10,200 nucleotides of DNA, from assembly GCA_029239545.1 (NCBI GenBank), contig JARBUQ010000101.1:1-10200 (forward strand), in the 5' to 3' direction. The position numbers and the translations under genes were made by a program. Each line of letters opens with the position of its first letter. Position 1 is the first letter of the stretch. Shown here piece after piece: positions 5,804 to 10,200 of this stretch. The notes beneath the pieces are model-generated. The model saw nothing but the letters and a program-made list of their open reading frames with translations. It made no database searches and was not told the origin of the DNA. The stretch comes from Paenibacillus sp. (GTDB lineage Bacteria > Bacillota > Bacilli > Paenibacillales > NBRC-103111).

Positions 5804-7513
5804 ATGAGTGAAGCACATACACGTTACCAGGAGTGGCTTGCCGATTCAGGCATTGACGAGATAACTAAACAGGAATTGAAGTCGATCCAAAGCCAGCAGT
5901 CTGAAATTGAAGAACGCTTTTACCGGGATCTGGAGTTTGGTACAGGTGGACTTCGAGGTGTTATTGGCGCCGGAACGAATCGGATGAATCGTTATACTGT
6001 GGCCAAGGCAACGCAGGGATTAGCTCAGTTTGTGTTGGAGGAGCAAGGTTCGGCGGTTGCTGGGTCTATCCCGTCAGTAGCTATTGCTTACGACTCGCGG
6101 AATCAATCCCCTGAATTCGCTATGGAAGCAGCACAGGTTCTTGCAGGCAATGGGATTCGTGCGTATGTGTTTGAGTCCTTGCGGCCTACTCCAGAGCTAT
6201 CCTTCGCAGTAAGGGAGCTTGGGGCAACTGCAGGTATCGTGGTCACAGCCAGCCATAATCCGCCAGAGTATAACGGATATAAAGTGTATGGTGCCGATGG
6301 CGGTCAGCTAGTGCCCGAAAGCGCAGAGCGCGTGCTTGCTCATATCCAGGCTCTGACGGGAATTGGGCAGGTGAAGCGTCTGTCCAAGGAGGAAGCTGAT
6401 GCACACGGCTTAATCGCTACGATAGGTCCTCAACTGGATGAGCTTTACCTGCAAGCGGTCACCTCTGTAAGTCTGCATTCCGAAACAGTGAAAGCGATTA
6501 GTGATCATTTTCAAATTGTGTATACCCCCCTTCATGGTGCTGGCAATACTTCTGTTCGTCAAGCCCTGGCTGCTATAGGATTTGAACATGTACATGTGGT
6601 TCCTGAACAGGAGCTGCCGGATCCTAATTTCTCTACGGTTCGTTCTCCCAATCCAGAGGAGAGAGAAGCGTTTACTCTCGCTATTGAGCTAGCCAAACAA
6701 GTCAATGCTGATATTATAATTGGGACTGATCCGGATTGCGATCGGGTGGGTGCTGTTGTATTGAATGATGCTGGTGACTATGTCGTACTGACTGGTAATC
6801 AGTCTGGAGCAATTTTGACGGAATATGTGTTGAGCGGGCTGCAAGAGAAGGGTGAATTACCGGCTAATGGTGTTGTCATTAAGACGATTGTGACTAGCGA
6901 GATGGGGGCAGTAATTGCTGCTTCCTATGGGATCCCTACTTTGAATACGTTGACAGGCTTCAAATATATCGGCGCCAAGATGACCGAGTTCGATGCTACC
7001 GGCTCGCATCGCTTCTTGTTCGGGTATGAAGAGAGCTACGGATACTTGGCAGGCAATTATTGCAGAGACAAGGATGCCGTGCTGGCCTCCATGCTTTTAT
7101 GCGAAGCAGCGGCTTATTACAAGAGCAAGGGCAAGACGTTGTATGACGTATTGCAGGACTTGTATGCGAAGCATGGTGCGTTCAAGGAAGCTTTGGAGTC
7201 GCGGACAATGAAGGGAATGGATGGAGTGGCTGCCATTCAAGGGATCATGGCGCACTGGCGCAAGCATGCTCCTAAGCAAGTTGCGGGTATTCGAGTCACA
7301 TCTGTGAAAGACTATGGCCAAGGGATAGAAGGACTGCCGCGCGAGAATGTTCTGAAGTACACATTGGAAGATAAGTCCTGGTTCTGCTTAAGACCTTCAG
7401 GCACAGAGCCCAAGATCAAAATATATTTCTCAGTTTGCGGTGCAAACGAGGCTGATTCCGCTGAGAAGCTGGAACGGCTGCGGACCTCTGTTATGTCGAC
7501 CATTGATGGATAA
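5804..7513 (+). CDS. pgcA: Phospho-sugar mutase (alpha-phosphoglucomutase, PgcA type)
   Basis: Cytoplasmic enzyme interconverting glucose-6-phosphate and glucose-1-phosphate, the entry to UDP-glucose and wall or lipid glycans; it may also act on mannose phosphates. The 569 residues show the whole alpha-D-phosphohexomutase order: phosphoserine loop TASHNPPEYNGYK (Ser150), metal loop DPDCDR (Asp309, Asp311, Asp313), sugar loop GYEESYG (407-413) and the phosphate-binding RPSGTEPK (530-537). Size and N-terminal region (YQEWL, then FGTGGLRG) point to the PgcA/PGM2 type rather than the shorter GlmM. ATG 5804 follows AAAGGAGA (5787-5794) by 9 nt. The neighbouring csaB suggests supply of sugars for the secondary cell-wall polymer; substrate choice cannot be read from sequence alone. 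Confidence 0.93.
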   Translation: MSEAHTRYQEWLADSGIDEITKQELKSIQSQQSEIEERFYRDLEFGTGGLRGVIGAGTNRMNRYTVAKATQGLAQFVLEEQGSAVAGSIPSVAIAYDSRNQSPEFAMEAAQVLAGNGIRAYVFESLRPTPELSFAVRELGATAGIVVTASHNPPEYNGYKVYGADGGQLVPESAERVLAHIQALTGIGQVKRLSKEEADAHGLIATIGPQLDELYLQAVTSVSLHSETVKAISDHFQIVYTPLHGAGNTSVRQALAAIGFEHVHVVPEQELPDPNFSTVRSPNPEEREAFTLAIELAKQVNADIIIGTDPDCDRVGAVVLNDAGDYVVLTGNQSGAILTEYVLSGLQEKGELPANGVVIKTIVTSEMGAVIAASYGIPTLNTLTGFKYIGAKMTEFDATGSHRFLFGYEESYGYLAGNYCRDKDAVLASMLLCEAAAYYKSKGKTLYDVLQDLYAKHGAFKEALESRTMKGMDGVAAIQGIMAHWRKHAPKQVAGIRVTSVKDYGQGIEGLPRENVLKYTLEDKSWFCLRPSGTEPKIKIYFSVCGANEADSAEKLERLRTSVMSTIDG

Positions 7514-7568
7514 GCGAAGTTGGGATTTTACTGAAATTCAGGTTCAAGAAAGTTAGGAGTGGGCAGCA

Positions 7569-9596
7569 GTGTTTGAAAGGTATTTAAGATTGAATGAACG
7601 TATGACAAAGTGGCTGTGGCTGCTAGTTATTATAGGGTTGATAGCTTCACTTCCGTTAGGATACAAGCGGATTCAAACAGAACGCTCAACAAAGAATGTT
7701 GAGATCGTGTTCGATTATCGTGATTTGCTGGAAGCCTCTCAGTATAAGCCCAATTCACAGGCCTACATCCAACAGCAGCTTAAGCTGCTGAAGGAGGCAG
7801 GCGTAGGCTCCATGGCCGTCTATGAAGCAACGCTGGAGGAGCTCAAGTACAGCCGCAGCATTCAACTGTTCACAGCCAATGAATATGCAGGTTTGACAGG
7901 AAAGCTTGCTGGCACAGCCGACAATCATACCTACCTGCTGTTCACTAGCAATGACGCAAGAGATAAGCTCCAGCCCTTGATTGAGAATGTATACCGCAAA
8001 CGATTGAATGTCGAGGTCAATACTTGGACATACAACAACCAGACCGGTCTAATTATTGCTCTTCCTTACGAAGAGGCGAATACGAAACCGCTGCAGCCAG
8101 ATCCAATCACATTGGATATGCTGCACAATCAGCATCAATTCCAGATCGTCGCCAGACTATCGAATCGTATGCAGCCTTTTGCGAAAGAGGAATTGGATGC
8201 GACTCTGAAGAGCTTGAGCAGCTACGGCGTCAAACGTATTATATTTGACGGTGTTGCGGTGACCGGCTACGACGAAGAAAAAGATAAATCCAATGTAGCG
8301 GATCTCATTGAGCTGATGAATAAGTACAACATAGGTACGGGAGCAATTGAACGTCTTAAGGCTCCACAGAAGGGCTTCACCGTATCTTTTGTCAACAAGC
8401 TCCATGGCAATGCAGTCCGCGTCTTCCCACTGTTCGAAACCGAGGCCAATCTTAAGCCGGACATAATCGCGGATAAACTGGTACTGGCGGTTAAGGACCG
8501 CGACATCCGGATGATCTTCCTGAATACGAGGGCAGCTAAGGATACGGAGAAGGGCTTCATGAACGATTATATGGAGTCAATCACCGAGAGTCTTGCTGGA
8601 CCTCAAGGCGCAATCAAACGGATTGAACAGGCCGGATATGATATCGGACAAGCACATCCCTTTGTTGAGTACGGCAAGGGATTAAATGGGCTCAAGTGGT
8701 TATTACTAGCTGGAGCAACAGCCTTGATTGCTTTAACAATAGGCTATTTCGTAAGATCTCTGGTCACGCTGGTGTTTGCGGTGGGCATCTTGGGAGTGTT
8801 CGGATTATTCGTTCTGTCCCCTTCTATAGCTCTGCAAGGAGCAGCCTTTGGAGTGGGGGTATGCGCACCTACTTGGTCAACCTTATTCGCAATAAGATCG
8901 ATTCAGCAGCGCAGACTGAAAGGGGGAGCTCCAAGCGTTCTGCAGGCTATCATTATTTTCTTGCGAACAACAGGGCTTACCTTGGTTGGGATAGTTTACG
9001 TCGTTGGCTTGCTCAGCGGACTTTCCTATTATCTCGTTCTCGAACAGTTCCGCGGTGTTGCTTTATTGCATACCCTGCCCATTATATTGGTTGGTCTTTA
9101 TGTCCTGCTATTCAATCATCAGAGAGGACTTCGAGGGGCAATCAAGCTTGCCCGCGACATTTTATCTGCGAAGATCAGTATTCTGTGGGTGACTTTAGCG
9201 GGAATCATGGCAATCGGATTGTGGTATTATCTATCGCGCACAGGTAACGAGGGACAAGCCTCTCAAATGGAGATTCTATTCCGTGCTCTACTTGAAGATA
9301 CGTTAGGAGTCCGCCCTAGAACCAAAGAATTCCTGTTCGCGCATCCATTGTTCATCCTTGGCGCATACTTATTAATGAAACATCGGATTGCTGCTTTTCT
9401 ATTCGCAGGTGCAGTTATGGGGCAGCTTTCGCTTGTTGATACGTTTGCCCATCTGCACACTCCTATCTACATTTCTATGACAAGGGTAATTTATGGAGTA
9501 TTGATTGGTCTGGTTATAGGAGTCGTCTATATAGGGGTGTGGAACTTGCTGGCTAGGAGTTGGAAGAGATGGTCTCCATTCCTGTTAAAAGAATAG
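7569..9596 (+). CDS. DUF5693-type polytopic membrane protein linked to csaB
   Basis: No enzymatic motif is recognised. The 675 residues show one N-terminal membrane helix (about 15-31), an outside domain of about 340 residues (32-374), then about nine hydrophobic helices from about 376 to 662. The outside part alternates helices and strands (for example LKLLKEAGVGSMAVYEATLE and the strands VKRIIFDGVAV and IRMIFLNTRAA) in a way that suggests a TIM-barrel-like fold; that is inference. The layout and the place before csaB fit the DUF5693 family as I remember it. The GTG start follows AGGAG (7555-7559) by 9 nt, and 55 nt separate it from the mutase gene. Its 3' end overlaps csaB by 28 nt. In B. 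anthracis the gene before csaB (csaA) also encodes a multi-span membrane protein, so a role in handling the wall polysaccharide at the membrane is plausible but unproven. Confidence 0.8.
   Translation: MFERYLRLNERMTKWLWLLVIIGLIASLPLGYKRIQTERSTKNVEIVFDYRDLLEASQYKPNSQAYIQQQLKLLKEAGVGSMAVYEATLEELKYSRSIQLFTANEYAGLTGKLAGTADNHTYLLFTSNDARDKLQPLIENVYRKRLNVEVNTWTYNNQTGLIIALPYEEANTKPLQPDPITLDMLHNQHQFQIVARLSNRMQPFAKEELDATLKSLSSYGVKRIIFDGVAVTGYDEEKDKSNVADLIELMNKYNIGTGAIERLKAPQKGFTVSFVNKLHGNAVRVFPLFETEANLKPDIIADKLVLAVKDRDIRMIFLNTRAAKDTEKGFMNDYMESITESLAGPQGAIKRIEQAGYDIGQAHPFVEYGKGLNGLKWLLLAGATALIALTIGYFVRSLVTLVFAVGILGVFGLFVLSPSIALQGAAFGVGVCAPTWSTLFAIRSIQQRRLKGGAPSVLQAIIIFLRTTGLTLVGIVYVVGLLSGLSYYLVLEQFRGVALLHTLPIILVGLYVLLFNHQRGLRGAIKLARDILSAKISILWVTLAGIMAIGLWYYLSRTGNEGQASQMEILFRALLEDTLGVRPRTKEFLFAHPLFILGAYLLMKHRIAAFLFAGAVMGQLSLVDTFAHLHTPIYISMTRVIYGVLIGLVIGVVYIGVWNLLARSWKRWSPFLLKE
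9555..9559 (+). promoter_or_regulatory. Ribosome-binding site of csaB, inside the upstream gene
   Basis: AGGAG lies 9 nt before the csaB ATG and within the last 14 codons of the preceding gene. Ribosomes finishing that gene pass over this site, which supports translational coupling. Confidence 0.8.
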
Positions 9597-10200
9597 TTAT
9601 TTCAGGTTATTACGGCTTCAATAATAGTGGAGATGAAGCGGTGTTGCAGTCTATTCTGCTTGCTCTGGAGGCGGAGGGACTGGCTCAAGGCGTTCGAGTC
9701 GAGCCTGTAGTCTTATCCGCCAATCCGGAATGGACAGAGCAGGTTTACGGAGTGCGTGCGGTCCATCGTATGAAGCTCGGTGCGGTTGTGTCTGAACTGC
9801 GCAGGTGTGATGGGTTAATCAGCGGAGGCGGAAGCTTGCTGCAGGATGCTACTGGAGCTTTAACGATCCCTTACTACTTAGGGATTCTCCAGATTGCGCA
9901 ATGGCTTGGAAAAGATACCTTTATATATGCCCAAGGGATTGGGCCTGTGAACCGTCGTATGTACGACCCTTTTATTAGAGCAATCTTTAAGAAAAGCAAA
10001 TATATCTCGGTCCGAGATAGAGAGTCCGCTGATTTGCTCAAGCGAATGGGCGTGCCGGGCGATCGCGTTGACATTGTCCCCGATCCGGTCATGGGATTAA
10101 GCTTGAAATCGACCTACAGCCAGAATTACCCTACAGGGGAATTTCCGATTATCGGCATCTCAGTACGTTATTGGAACAAAGATCGTGCGGAGTTAAAAGC
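9569..10200 (+). CDS. csaB: Polysaccharide pyruvyl transferase CsaB (3' end outside window)
   Basis: Adds ketal-linked pyruvate from phosphoenolpyruvate to the secondary cell-wall polysaccharide; SLH domains of S-layer and other surface proteins bind that pyruvylated polymer. The first 210 residues are visible, and the frame is open to the window end. Family features are ISGYYGFNNSGDEAVL (residues 11-26), SGGGSLLQDATG (85-96), YAQGIGPV (120-127) and a second-domain VRDRES stretch followed by VPDPVMGL. These align with B. anthracis CsaB (SGYYGFYNVGDEAIL, SGGGSLLQDATG, YAQGMGP). The ATG at 9569 is supported by AGGAG 9 nt upstream; it lies in a different frame from, and overlaps, the membrane-protein gene. 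No membrane segment is seen, so it is a cytoplasmic enzyme acting before polymer export. Confidence 0.93.
   Translation, partial: MVSIPVKRIVISGYYGFNNSGDEAVLQSILLALEAEGLAQGVRVEPVVLSANPEWTEQVYGVRAVHRMKLGAVVSELRRCDGLISGGGSLLQDATGALTIPYYLGILQIAQWLGKDTFIYAQGIGPVNRRMYDPFIRAIFKKSKYISVRDRESADLLKRMGVPGDRVDIVPDPVMGLSLKSTYSQNYPTGEFPIIGISVRYWNKDRAELK

Noticed and set aside
8696..9247. Second + strand open frame inside the DUF5693-type gene
   Set aside because: Its translation is rich in Ser, Arg and Cys and lacks the hydrophobic helices seen in the main frame, which starts from a good ribosome site.
10060..10072. Repeat of GGCGATCGCGTTG, also present in fabZ (5707-5719)
   Set aside because: Both copies are inside coding sequence, encode Gly-Asp-Arg-Val in each protein, and need no common origin.

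Overview
The window looks like the chromosome of an endospore-forming, flagellated, S-layer-bearing Firmicute, most likely Paenibacillus or a close relative. The evidence is a sporulation pair (spoIIQ, spoIIID), an Mbl-type actin, FlhO/FlhP-type rod proteins and a csaB-type ketal-pyruvyl transferase, with strong AGGAGG-like ribosome sites and several GTG/TTG starts. Order and product identities come from recognising the protein sequences; no database search was run. All protein genes are on the + strand.

Region 1 (1-1111), sporulation: the 3' part of spoIIQ (its start lies before the window) ends at a clear rho-independent terminator. spoIIID follows, with its own well-matched sigma-E promoter and a GTG start.

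Region 2 (1112-4161), cell shape and flagellum: mbl, then flhO and flhP (FlgF/FlgG family), in tight succession. A near-consensus sigma-D -10 element sits just past the mbl stop codon, so the flagellar pair can be switched on separately from mbl.

Region 3 (4170-5130): a small Pro/Ala-rich single-pass membrane protein of the EpuA family, ending at a terminator, then a CDP-alcohol phosphatidyltransferase paralogue.

Region 4 (5131-5332): a 202-bp intergenic stretch with two structures not explained by the flanking genes. One is a long hairpin whose U-tract is on the minus strand; the other is an AAGTAC/GTACTT inverted repeat before fabZ.

Region 5 (5333-10200), envelope operon: fabZ, an alpha-phosphoglucomutase (pgcA type), a polytopic DUF5693-type membrane protein, and the 5' part of csaB, with no terminator between them. 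The last two genes overlap by 28 nt. The series makes biosynthetic sense: acyl chains, then glucose-1-phosphate for sugar nucleotides, then a membrane protein of unknown function coupled to the enzyme that pyruvylates the secondary cell-wall polysaccharide to which SLH-domain S-layer proteins bind.

No mobile element, CRISPR array, tRNA or rRNA was seen. Most of the window is conserved core chromosome. The best candidates for something undescribed are the DUF5693/csaB pair and the intergenic structures before fabZ.
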